From: Pseudomonas frederiksbergensis
GTDB lineage: Bacteria; Pseudomonadota; Gammaproteobacteria; Pseudomonadales; Pseudomonadaceae
Length of the DNA: 64,000 nucleotides
Reading direction: 5' to 3'
NCBI RefSeq assembly: GCF_900105495.1
Contig: NZ_FNTF01000002.1
Coordinates: 62,001 to 126,000 of the forward strand
The notes below the pieces were generated by a model, which was not told the DNA's origin, did no database searches, and worked only from the letters and a program-made list of their open reading frames with translations. Both the position numbers and the translations under genes were made by a program. Of the stretch, positions 30,280-38,306 are shown piece by piece. Position 1 is the stretch's first letter, and the number at the start of each line of letters is the position of its first letter.

Positions 30280-30537
30280 ATGACTTATTTGATCGACGCC
30301 TGGCTGGACCGCCCACACCCTTACCTCAGGATCCTGCATCGGGAAACCGGGGAAGTCTGTGCGGTGCTTGAAGAAGAAGCCTTGAACGAGCTGCAGGATC
30401 AGGGTGATCTGGACCTCAACGGCTTGAGTTCCAGCGAGCCGGTGGTGCTCAAGGAACTGGTGCGCAATCTGTTTCTGTTCTGCTATGCCCGGGCATTGCG
30501 CCCGTCTCATGATCTCAATACAAAGTTCGAGGTATGA
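30280..30537 (+). CDS. Small conserved protein, probably iron-regulated (PA4570-like)
   Basis: An 85-residue soluble protein (MTYLIDAWLDRPHPYLRIL...) with no known domain. The start at 30280 has GGAG nine bases upstream; the ATG at 30265 has no Shine-Dalgarno. In P. aeruginosa the matching small gene between ispB and fklB is, as I recall, induced by iron limitation, and the Fur box here agrees. The sequence is acidic in the middle (CAVLEEEALNELQDQGDLDL) with a hydrophobic C-terminal helix (LKELVRNLFLFCYARAL). Function unknown. Confidence 0.85.
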   Translation: MTYLIDAWLDRPHPYLRILHRETGEVCAVLEEEALNELQDQGDLDLNGLSSSEPVVLKELVRNLFLFCYARALRPSHDLNTKFEV

Positions 30538-30553
30538 AGATCACTGCAAAAAC

Positions 30554-30643
30554 TGTGGGAGCGAGCCTGCTCGCGAAGGCTGACTAGCATTCAACATTTC
30601 AGTCGATTGTTATGCCGCTGTCGCGAGCAGGCTCGCTCCCACA
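30554..30643. repeat. REPIN (inverted REP pair), 90 bp
   Basis: TGTGGGAGCGAGCCTGCTCG at the left is mirrored by CGAGCAGGCTCGCTCCCACA at the right, exactly 90 bases end to end. Each half holds an inner hairpin GCGAGC-CT-GCTCGC. It lies between the convergent small gene and fklB. Confidence 0.92.
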
Positions 30644-30671
30644 TTAGCCCGACGTAGCATCGGGCCAGGTA

Positions 30672-31289
30672 TTACAGAACGTCGAGCAGCTCGACGTCGA
30701 ACACCAGCACGCTGTGCGGCGGAATGCTGCCAACGCCTTGAGCGCCGTAAGCCAGTTCGCTCGGCACGTACAGACGCCATTTGCTGCCGGCGTTCATCAG
30801 TTGCAGGGCTTCGGTCCAGCCAGCGATCACGCCGCCAACCGGGAATTCTGCAGGCTGACCACGATCGTAGGAGCTGTCGAACACAGTGCCGTCGATCAGA
30901 GTGCCGTGGTAGTGAGTGCGTACTTGATCTTCACGGGTTGGCTTGGCGCCTTCACCTTGAGTCAGCACTTCGAATTGCAGGCCGGAAGCCAGAGTGGTGA
31001 TGCCGTCACGCTTGGCGTTTTCAGCCAGGAATGCCAGGCCTTCGCCAGCAGCGGCTTCAGCTTTGGCAGCTGCTTCAGCTTGCATGATTTCGCGAATGAC
31101 CTTGAAGCTCGCGGACATTTCTTCCTGGCCCACACGGCTTTCCTTGCCGGCGAAAGCGTCGGTCAGACCTGCCAGGATCGCGTCCAGGCTAACGCCCGGT
31201 GGCGGGTTGTCGCGCAGTTGGTCGCCCAACTGACGGCCAATACCGTAGCTGACGCGGGTTTCGTCGGTGGACAGATTTACTTCGGACAT
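30672..31289 (-). CDS. fklB: FKBP-type peptidyl-prolyl isomerase FklB
   Basis: A 205-residue FKBP22-like cytosolic isomerase. From ATG 31289 (MSEVNLSTDETRVSYGIGRQLG) the N-terminal dimerisation helices (about 1-85) precede the C-terminal FKBP domain with VRTHYHGTLIDGTVFDSSYDRG (trimmed: YHGTLIDGTVFDSS), VIAGWTEALQLM and the C-terminal LVFDVELLDVL. No signal peptide is seen. It is convergent with the small iron-linked gene across a REPIN. Confidence 0.93.
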   Translation of the reverse strand: MSEVNLSTDETRVSYGIGRQLGDQLRDNPPPGVSLDAILAGLTDAFAGKESRVGQEEMSASFKVIREIMQAEAAAKAEAAAGEGLAFLAENAKRDGITTLASGLQFEVLTQGEGAKPTREDQVRTHYHGTLIDGTVFDSSYDRGQPAEFPVGGVIAGWTEALQLMNAGSKWRLYVPSELAYGAQGVGSIPPHSVLVFDVELLDVL

Positions 31290-31410
31290 GACACTGCTCC
31301 GCTGTGCGGACGGCCCTGGAACTCGCCGTGCGTACACAGCGCGCCCCGGAGCGCCCGGAACCAAAAGGGCCAGCAGACTAGCACAGATGCCATTGAGTTG
31401 ATGAGAGCTG

Positions 31411-31710
31411 TCAGTGCTGCCACGCGATGGGTACCTTCAGGCTCTCTTCGGAACTGGCACCGAGCCCACACATCTCGTCATGAACCGAAATGTGTACAAG
31501 GTTGAACGGCAAGCTGGGAAAGGCATGAAGCACTTCACGCGCATGCTCGACCGAACGCAAATGAAACATCTGGCCGCGGGCATCACTCAATGGGTACGCC
31601 GCGCCATGCATCCGCGCTTCCAATAGATAGATCCCGCCTTCCATCGAGATCAGGTTGAGTTCATCAATCTTCCCGGCGATGGCATAGGCATTCAACTCTT
31701 GCAGGTTCAT
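31411..31710 (-). CDS. DUF6482-like conserved hypothetical
   Basis: A 99-residue cytosolic protein from ATG 31710 (MNLQELNAYAIAGKIDELNL), with AGGTG nine bases upstream. It has a compact alpha/beta look (GGIYLLEARMHGAAYPLSD; FHLRSVEHAREVLHAFP) and appears in many pseudomonads; I believe it belongs to DUF6482. No catalytic motif is visible. It is on the same strand as fklB, 121 bases upstream. Function unknown. Confidence 0.8.
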   Translation of the reverse strand: MNLQELNAYAIAGKIDELNLISMEGGIYLLEARMHGAAYPLSDARGQMFHLRSVEHAREVLHAFPSLPFNLVHISVHDEMCGLGASSEESLKVPIAWQH

Positions 31711-31842
31711 GAACACACCTCACACAGTGGCGAGCCAAGATCATTACAGGCATAGGCCTCGGCGCTTCAAAGTACAAGCCATAAACGACACCGCCCGTCT
31801 GTTTCGCAACATTCGGGCGGTTGGGTATACCGGTAAAAGCGA

Positions 31843-32331
31843 TCAGTGCTTGGTCAGCTTATCCAGATAGCCCATGGCAAACGCCGAAATCACGAAGGTC
31901 ATGTGGATGATCACGTACCACTTCAAATGCTCGGGATCGACGTTCTTGGCGTCCATGAAAATCCGCAGCAGATGGATGGACGAAATGGCCACGATAGAAG
32001 CAGCCACCTTCATCTTCAACGAAGAGGAATCCATGGTGCCCAGCCAGTTGAGCTTTTCCTTGTCGTCGTCGATGTCCAGTTGGGAAACGAAGTTCTCGTA
32101 GCCGGAAATCATCACCATCACCAGCAAACCGCCTACCAGCGCCATGTCGATCAGCGAGAGCAGCACCAGAATCAGATCCGACTCGGCCATCGAGAACACG
32201 TTAGGGATGACGTGGAAGACTTCCTGGAAGAATTTCAGCGCCAGGGCCAGCAGCCCAAGGGACAGACCGAAGTAGATTGGCGCCAGCAGCCAGCGACTGG
32301 CGTACATTGCGTTTTCGATAAAGCGTTCCAT
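31843..32331 (-). CDS. UPF0114 / TIGR00645 family membrane protein
   Basis: A 162-residue inner-membrane protein with four hydrophobic segments: about 14-33 ([20 protein letters not shown]), 50-75, 108-125 and 136-155. The family (E. coli YqhA) is conserved and uncharacterised. ATG 32331 opens [14 protein letters not shown], which is well conserved. It is divergent from the lipoprotein gene that starts at 32503. Confidence 0.9.
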   Translation of the reverse strand: MERFIENAMYASRWLLAPIYFGLSLGLLALALKFFQEVFHVIPNVFSMAESDLILVLLSLIDMALVGGLLVMVMISGYENFVSQLDIDDDKEKLNWLGTMDSSSLKMKVAASIVAISSIHLLRIFMDAKNVDPEHLKWYVIIHMTFVISAFAMGYLDKLTKH

Positions 32332-32502
32332 TGACTCTCACACGTGGGGTTGAAAATGGCTGCGAGTATACCAGCCGCCTGTCTATACCCAGAAGCAGAC
32401 AGAAACCGTTGGGAAATCCGCAACCTGCGCGTGTGTGACAAGGTTTTTCTGCTAGTGTCCAAAGCAATGACAGCTCAGCGACAGCGGACAGGAAGACGGG
32501 AA

Positions 32503-34332
32503 ATGGATGTGCGATTGCCTTTAACGAGCGCCGGAATTTGCCTGGCTTTGCTGATGAGTGCCTGCTCACCCAGCGAGGAGAAGCGCCAGGTCAGCCTCGA
32601 GGAAAGGACGGCGCAGTTCGAGAAGTCTCTGGAGGCGATTCAGGACCCAAAGCTCAAGGATGCCGTGGCTGAACTTGGCGGCTCACTGTTGTTGCTTGAG
32701 CGTGCGCAACTCAAGCTCGACAGCAAACCGGTGGAAACAGAATATGGCGAAGACGCCCTCGCGATCCTCAAGCACTATCCGACGCCCCAGGCTTTGGTCG
32801 ACACGTATATCAACGGCCTGTTCGTGCTGCACAAGGATTCCAGTTCCGACTACCTGACCGACCTGCAACCGGTGCTCCCCTTCAACTTCAACATTCCGGC
32901 CGCGTATCTCTTTCCCCATAGCCTTGAATGGCAATCGGTAACTTTGAGCAACAAACGCGTCATTCAATATCAACCGGAATGGTCAGAAACCGATCCTGGA
33001 ATTCAACTGAGCCCATCGAGCTCAAACCTGACCAACCCTGAAGACCTGACGGTGACCTACCCCTTCATCGATGGCCTGGGTGTCGAAAACACGAAACAGC
33101 CACAACCGGTGAGCCTGCAAGGCAAGGTGGAAATCATCGCGCCGGGTCGGCTCTACAGCTTCGACCTGACGAAAAAGGACGTTGGCCAGACTCGCACCAA
33201 CGACAACCTCAGCGTCACCCTGCTCAACCTTGCAAACAACTATGCCGAAATCGAATTCAACAACAGCGCGCCACTGGCCCCGGAGGTCAGCCAAATACCG
33301 TTGAACCCGCTGATCGTCCAGGCCAGGGACAGCACCGGGCAATTTCTCTCGCGCTCAGGCTCGATCAACGAAACCTCCGCACAAATAGCCTTCTATCAAA
33401 AACAACTGGCGAAAATGCAACAGCAGAAAGCCTGGAGCGAGAGCTTCGAAAAACAGCTCGAGGAAGAACAGCGCGCCTTTGAGAAGCAACAGAGCCGACA
33501 GTATTCCAAGGTGTACTTCAACGGACCGATCGAAACGCTTGAGGTCAGCGTACTGGACTTTTCAACGGCCACGGTGACTCGCAAGGACTTGAACCTGCCG
33601 GTACTTCGCTTCGACCCACATACCACGCAAAAGACCATCCAGCCCCTGACGCTGCCGGTGGTGGTGTACGACGACCAGGCCCCGAGCTGGCTCAAGGGCG
33701 CCACACTTGGCGAAGAGCAACTGAAAAAAAGCGTCCGCATCAGTCAGTCGGTCGAAGACCCCAGCGCCGCGCGTATCGACTTCGATCACCCCAAAAGCTT
33801 CAATGATGAGCTGCTCGGCACCTCCTTCAACCCTGGCGAAAGCCCGGTCAGCTTCTTTACCGAGGACAGTAACGGCAAGCGCGATGAGCCGATCGAATTG
33901 CCGCCTGAGGCTTATCAGGTCGATCCCCTGCGCGGCACTATCACCTACGACTTGAACCTGTTTCCGGAAACGCCGGCTTACGCAGTGGGCTCCATGCCGT
34001 TGTTTCTCGCCAGCATCGAAAAGAAAACCATCGACGCCCACCAGCTGCCCAAAGGGCTGACGCTCAAAGGCAATGCGTTGGTGGTTGATCTGAAGCAGTT
34101 TCCCGCCCAGGACTGGCGTTTCTTCGCCAAGGACGACAGCGGCAATTATCTGAAGGAGATTCTGGCGGTCAGCCACGATGCGAGCGCAGAAGGCCCGGCA
34201 TTATTGGGGGTGCATTATTTCTACGGGCAACCAACCCGCCTGGAAACCTATCAACGAACCGACCTCTCCACCGTGCAATATGGCTTTGAGGTCAAACTCG
34301 ATAAGGCGGACACCTCCCACCTTGTTCAATAG
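32503..34332 (+). CDS. Large lipoprotein of unknown function
   Basis: A 609-residue protein. ATG 32503 gives MDVRLPLTSAGICLALLMSAC, a lipoprotein signal with acylated Cys21 followed by Ser, so outer-membrane sorting is likely. Next comes an acidic helical stretch (about 25-70), then beta-rich sequence with repeated Tyr/Phe strands (VTYPFIDGLGVE; LNLANNYAEIEFNN). A strongly charged coiled coil lies at about 292-330 (FYQKQLAKMQQQKAW...), followed by more beta sequence with several ITYDLNLFPE-like strands. I recognise no domain. It converges on the next gene with a five-base gap and is divergent from the UPF0114 gene. Confidence 0.85.
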   Translation: MDVRLPLTSAGICLALLMSACSPSEEKRQVSLEERTAQFEKSLEAIQDPKLKDAVAELGGSLLLLERAQLKLDSKPVETEYGEDALAILKHYPTPQALVDTYINGLFVLHKDSSSDYLTDLQPVLPFNFNIPAAYLFPHSLEWQSVTLSNKRVIQYQPEWSETDPGIQLSPSSSNLTNPEDLTVTYPFIDGLGVENTKQPQPVSLQGKVEIIAPGRLYSFDLTKKDVGQTRTNDNLSVTLLNLANNYAEIEFNNSAPLAPEVSQIPLNPLIVQARDSTGQFLSRSGSINETSAQIAFYQKQLAKMQQQKAWSESFEKQLEEEQRAFEKQQSRQYSKVYFNGPIETLEVSVLDFSTATVTRKDLNLPVLRFDPHTTQKTIQPLTLPVVVYDDQAPSWLKGATLGEEQLKKSVRISQSVEDPSAARIDFDHPKSFNDELLGTSFNPGESPVSFFTEDSNGKRDEPIELPPEAYQVDPLRGTITYDLNLFPETPAYAVGSMPLFLASIEKKTIDAHQLPKGLTLKGNALVVDLKQFPAQDWRFFAKDDSGNYLKEILAVSHDASAEGPALLGVHYFYGQPTRLETYQRTDLSTVQYGFEVKLDKADTSHLVQ

Positions 34333-34337
34333 TTTGC

Positions 34338-34679
34338 TCAATGCTCGGGCCGAAACTCGAAGCCTCCAGAGTTGCGGCAGCGGCCACCATTGATTTCCCG
34401 CAACTGAGCTTGCAGGTGCAGGCACCAGATTTGCGGATCATCGGCCAGCTCATAGCCATGCAGGGTGAGACTTTCAACGATGGTGTCGAGGATCGACTCA
34501 GCCACAAAGGGGCCATGAAACGGGCCCTGGGCTTTAATGGCAGAAGGTTGTTCGCCGGCCATTCCGGCGGCGAAGAGTAAGGTCCACATGCCCGTATCTC
34601 CCGCCAATGGGCGGATGGCACACTCGATACGGGTCACAAGGCCCAGGCATTGGCGGGTGAGGCAGAGGTTGCGCGACAT
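34338..34679 (-). CDS. Conserved pseudomonad hypothetical (PA4575-like)
   Basis: A 113-residue protein (MSRNLCLTRQCLGLVTRIEC...). An N-terminal Cys-rich stretch (C6, C11, C20) is followed by ALLF-type hydrophobic sequence and an alpha/beta C-terminus with WCLHLQAQLREINGGRCR. It resembles a small protein found at the same place in PAO1. No family function is known. It ends five bases from the lipoprotein gene on the other strand. Confidence 0.7.
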   Translation of the reverse strand: MSRNLCLTRQCLGLVTRIECAIRPLAGDTGMWTLLFAAGMAGEQPSAIKAQGPFHGPFVAESILDTIVESLTLHGYELADDPQIWCLHLQAQLREINGGRCRNSGGFEFRPEH

Positions 34680-34880
34680 GGCGGCGACCCTCGGTAGATC
34701 CGGTATTCAACCCCCACGGGAGGGCTGTCTCGATCCAGTGATTACTGTCGATATCCTTGACCTGAGAATAGAGGAAAAGTCTGACTAGCACGTCAAGCGG
34801 GACCAGAAGGCGCCGAATGGTCATTGTGTGAATATTGACGTCAGAGTGATGGCACTTTTTCAGCGTTCACTTAATACAAG

Positions 34881-34970
34881 TGTGGGAGCGAGCCTGCTCG
34901 CGATAGCGGACTTCCAGCCAACACATGTGCTGGATGGCAGTGCGTCATCGCGAGCAGGCTCGCTCCCACA
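34881..34970. repeat. REPIN, 90 bp
   Basis: TGTGGGAGCGAGCCTGCTCG and its inverse CGAGCAGGCTCGCTCCCACA bound a 90-base unit, with a small central palindrome (AACACATGTGCTGG). It lies 27 bases after the Lon-like protease stop. The rest of the 318-base gap (34680-34880) shows no gene or clear signal. Confidence 0.92.
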
Positions 34971-34997
34971 GTGGATCGGTGTGATCCTTCAGATCGG

Positions 34998-37436
34998 TCA
35001 GGCCGGTTTGGCCTCGACCAGGGCTTCCTGCGCAGCTTCTTTCTCGGCTTCCTTGAGGTCCTCTTCGCTGATCATTTCTGCGATGACCCGCAAGCGTTCC
35101 ACCACCCGCGCGTTAACGCTGCCTTCAGGGAACTGGCCATCCGCGTCCGGCGCACCGGCCGGCTCACCGACCAACAGGCTCAGGGCTTCATCAGCCTGGC
35201 GCACGGCGTAGACGTGGAACTGCCCCGCGCGCACCGCCGTCAGCACTTTCTCGTCGAGCATCAGCGTGGCAACGTTGGCGTGGGGAATGATTGCTCCCTG
35301 CTCGCCGGTCAACCCACGGGCTTCGCAGAGCCGGAAGAAGCCTTCGATCTTCTCGTTGACCCCGCCCACCGCCTGCACTTCACCGAACTGGTTGATCGAA
35401 CCGGTAATCGCAAAACACTGCTTGAGCGGGGTTTTCGACAGGGCCGAAATCAGCGTGCAAGCCTCGCCCAACGATGCACTATCACCATCGACGTAACCGT
35501 AGGATTGCTCCAGGGCGATACTCGCGGAAATCGCCAGCGGGAATTCCTGGGCGTATCGGCTGCCCAGATACCCGGTGAGGATCATCACGCCCTTGGAGTG
35601 AATCGGCTGGCCAAGATTGACCTCGCGCTCGATGTCGACGATGCCGCTACCGCCCGGATACACCGTGGCGGAAATCCGCGCCGGCACACCGAACGCCGAG
35701 TCACCGACCTCCAGCACTGTCAGCCCGTTACATTTGCCCACCGCCGCGCCGTCCGTGTCGATCAGGATGATCCCGGCCAGCATGTCATCGAGAATCCGCG
35801 CCGAGACGCGCCCGGTTCGCGTGGCCTTGGCCTTGAGCGCACGTTCGATGTGCCCGGCGTCGGTCATTTCGTCACTGGCCAGTTGGCGAATGAAATCCGC
35901 CTCGCTGACCAGTTGGAACAGATCACCGATCCGCGCCGACAAACGCCCCTGGTGCTCAGCCAGGCGAGCACTGTAAGTCGCCAGGCGCGCCACCGCATCG
36001 GCGGTCAGCGGCGCCATGCCTTCCTCGGAGGTGCGGGTCTTGAGCAACTGGGCGAACTGCTCCAGGCTTTCGTCGACCATCGGGATGTCTTCGTCGAAGT
36101 CCACCAGGACGCGGAACATCTCCTGGAAGTCCGGATCGAGGTCCTGCAGCGTGTAGTAAAGCTGTCGGGCGCCAATGATCACGACTTTGACCTGCAACGG
36201 AATATGTTGCGGATTAAGGGTCACGGTCGCGAAACGGCCCATCTCGCCCAGCGGCGATTCCATTTTCAGCTTGCGCGATTGCAGCGCGCGTTTGAGCGCG
36301 TCCCACACGAACGGCTCGCTGAGCATTTTTTCCGCTTCAAGAATCAGGAAGCCGCCGTTGGCGCGGTGCAGCGCACCCGGACGCAACTGTCGATATGTGG
36401 TGTAGAGCGCGCCCTGATCGGTGGTGTACTCGATGCGGCCGAACAGGTTTTCGTAAGTCGGGTGCGGCTCAAAGACCACTGGCGCACCGCCGCTGAACGG
36501 ATGACCGACCACCAGGCTCGGCGCGTATTGCTCTTCCAGCAGCTTGCGGGCGATGGCGTCCGTCTTGCTGTCGTCCACCAGTTGCTCGACCACAGTCTTG
36601 AGCAGGTACACCTGCATCGCTTGCAGGTAACCGCAGACCGCCGCGTTTTCCGCATACTTCTCCGACAATGGAGAAAGCAATGGCTGCAAGGCCAGGGTGA
36701 TGGTTTCTTCGTTGAGCTGGCGCAGTTGATTGCTCGACTCACGCTTCCACTGCGGCAGGCTGGCGAGTTCTTCGTTCAGCCGCTCTTCCAGCCATGCAAT
36801 GTCGTCGTGAAAACGCTCGCGATCGGCTTCCGGCAACTGGGCAAATTCGGCTTCGTCCACGGCTTTGCCTTCGCTCATCGGCGTGAAGGCGATATTGGTA
36901 CTGTCGCGGTACAGCGCAACGTCCTTCTCCAGCGCCAGGCGCTCGATCACGTCCAGCGCTTTGTCGTAACGCTGGTTGAAGGCGCGGTCGATGGCGCTTT
37001 TCTTTTGCTGGTAGGACGGGTGTTCGAACACCGCCGGAAAAGTCGCCAGCAAGTTGTCGATCAGGCCGTTGATGTCATCGATAAAGGCGCCAGCAGTGCC
37101 CGACGGCAACTCCAGTGCGCGAGGTTCGCGAGGATCATCGAAATTATTGACGTAGACCCAGTCGGCCGGGGTCTGCAGGCGCTTGCCTTCGGCTCTCAGG
37201 TAGCGTTTGACGAACGAAAACCGGCCGGTGCCGGGCTCGCCCATGACGAATACGTTGTAACCGGGGCGTGGCATCGCCACACCGAACTGCAAGGCTTCGA
37301 CCGCACGTTCCTGGCCAAGCACACCGCGGAAGGGCTCCAGATCATTGGTGGTAGAGAAGCTGAACTGTTCAGCGGAAAACGGACGGGTCAGCGCTTCAGG
37401 CGCTAGACGCAAGCTGGCAGCAACAGGATCAGACAT
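34998..37436 (-). CDS. Lon-like protease with degenerate Walker A (LonH/YcbZ type)
   Basis: An 812-residue AAA-Lon protein of the COG1067 type. The C-terminal proteolytic domain is intact, with nucleophile Ser653 (VDGDSASLG) and Lys696 (GGVNEKIEGFF). The 43-residue spacing equals that of E. coli Lon. The P-loop reads GEPGTGRFS near residue 67, with Arg in place of the catalytic Lys, as in LonH-type proteins. ANGGFLILEAEKML is the Walker B region. There is no Lon N-terminal substrate domain; the middle is helical and insertion-rich. Cytosolic quality-control protease is the likely role, but substrates are unknown. Confidence 0.9.
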   Translation of the reverse strand: MSDPVAASLRLAPEALTRPFSAEQFSFSTTNDLEPFRGVLGQERAVEALQFGVAMPRPGYNVFVMGEPGTGRFSFVKRYLRAEGKRLQTPADWVYVNNFDDPREPRALELPSGTAGAFIDDINGLIDNLLATFPAVFEHPSYQQKKSAIDRAFNQRYDKALDVIERLALEKDVALYRDSTNIAFTPMSEGKAVDEAEFAQLPEADRERFHDDIAWLEERLNEELASLPQWKRESSNQLRQLNEETITLALQPLLSPLSEKYAENAAVCGYLQAMQVYLLKTVVEQLVDDSKTDAIARKLLEEQYAPSLVVGHPFSGGAPVVFEPHPTYENLFGRIEYTTDQGALYTTYRQLRPGALHRANGGFLILEAEKMLSEPFVWDALKRALQSRKLKMESPLGEMGRFATVTLNPQHIPLQVKVVIIGARQLYYTLQDLDPDFQEMFRVLVDFDEDIPMVDESLEQFAQLLKTRTSEEGMAPLTADAVARLATYSARLAEHQGRLSARIGDLFQLVSEADFIRQLASDEMTDAGHIERALKAKATRTGRVSARILDDMLAGIILIDTDGAAVGKCNGLTVLEVGDSAFGVPARISATVYPGGSGIVDIEREVNLGQPIHSKGVMILTGYLGSRYAQEFPLAISASIALEQSYGYVDGDSASLGEACTLISALSKTPLKQCFAITGSINQFGEVQAVGGVNEKIEGFFRLCEARGLTGEQGAIIPHANVATLMLDEKVLTAVRAGQFHVYAVRQADEALSLLVGEPAGAPDADGQFPEGSVNARVVERLRVIAEMISEEDLKEAEKEAAQEALVEAKPA

Positions 37437-37712
37437 CGGGCTTCCTTACATCAGGCGGGGCAGATAGCGGCATTCTGGCGCTGCCCATACCTCACTTGCA
37501 AGGCGCGCCTCTGGCCAAAGCATAGACAAAGCGGTATTGCTGTGCGGGCAGGGTCTAAATCAGTGTTTTCAACGAATGTTATGCAAAAAATAACGGAACC
37601 TCAGGAACGTGCCTAAACTCCAAACTGCGCGGCTGGAACGATAACCGGCCCACTGGCGCCAGATTGGGCCAGACCCCTTGTCCATTGGTATGCACATAAA
37701 GAGAACAAAGCT

Positions 37713-38201
37713 ATGAAACGGATTCTTCTCGGTACTCTCTTCACCGCTGTATCCCTCAATGCCATGGCTCAGGCGCCAGGCGGCCCGGATTGCGGTTGGG
37801 GCAACATGCTGTTCGAAGGTCAGCGTGGCACCCCGGCTCACTTCCTGGCATCCACCACCAACGGCACTTCCGGCAACGCAACGTTCGGTATGACCTCGGG
37901 TACCAACGGTTGCTCGACCAATGCGTCGCTGACCTATGGCGGCAAATCCTGGATTGCCATGAATGGCATGATGAACGAGCTGTCCGAAGACATGGCTAAA
38001 GGTCAGGGCGAAGCGCTGACCACTTACGCTGTGGTACTGGGCGTGGCGCCGGAAGACCGTGCGCATTTCGCCGCCGTTACTCATGAGCACTTCCAGCAGA
38101 TCTTCAGCAAGGCTGACGTGACCGCTGACGATGTGCATACCAATACCCTGGCCGTTCTGAAGAGCGATCCGCGTCTGGCCAAGTACGCCACTCAAGCTTA
38201 A
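37713..38201 (+). CDS. DUF3015 family exported protein
   Basis: A 162-residue protein with signal peptide MKRILLGTLFTAVSLNAMA. The mature part has the DUF3015 signature (GPDCGWGNMLFEGQRGTPAHF) with two Cys (C27 and C69, in TNGCSTNA) that may form a disulfide. The second half (MNGMMNELSEDMAKGQGEAL) is helical. The family is common in gamma-proteobacteria and of unknown function. It is followed by a good terminator, so it is a single-gene unit. Confidence 0.9.
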   Translation: MKRILLGTLFTAVSLNAMAQAPGGPDCGWGNMLFEGQRGTPAHFLASTTNGTSGNATFGMTSGTNGCSTNASLTYGGKSWIAMNGMMNELSEDMAKGQGEALTTYAVVLGVAPEDRAHFAAVTHEHFQQIFSKADVTADDVHTNTLAVLKSDPRLAKYATQA

Positions 38202-38210
38202 GCTCGACTC

Positions 38211-38244
38211 GCCCGCTCCTTTCGGGGAGCGGGCTTTATTTTTT
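38211..38244 (+). terminator. Terminator of the DUF3015 gene
   Basis: The stem GCCCGCTCC / GGAGCGGGC with loop TTTCGG region is followed by TTTATTTTTT, nine bases after the stop. Confidence 0.88.
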
Positions 38245-38306
38245 GAACCTGGCCCTTTTGGCCTGCCCCTTCGGGTCTTTGTTTCTTCCGACTTAAGTTG
38301 CCCACT

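Noticed and set aside
34971..37406. An 811-codon plus-strand frame opposite the Lon-like gene
   Set aside because: It is antisense to a well-supported protease, with His/Arg/Gln-rich shadow composition and no domain.
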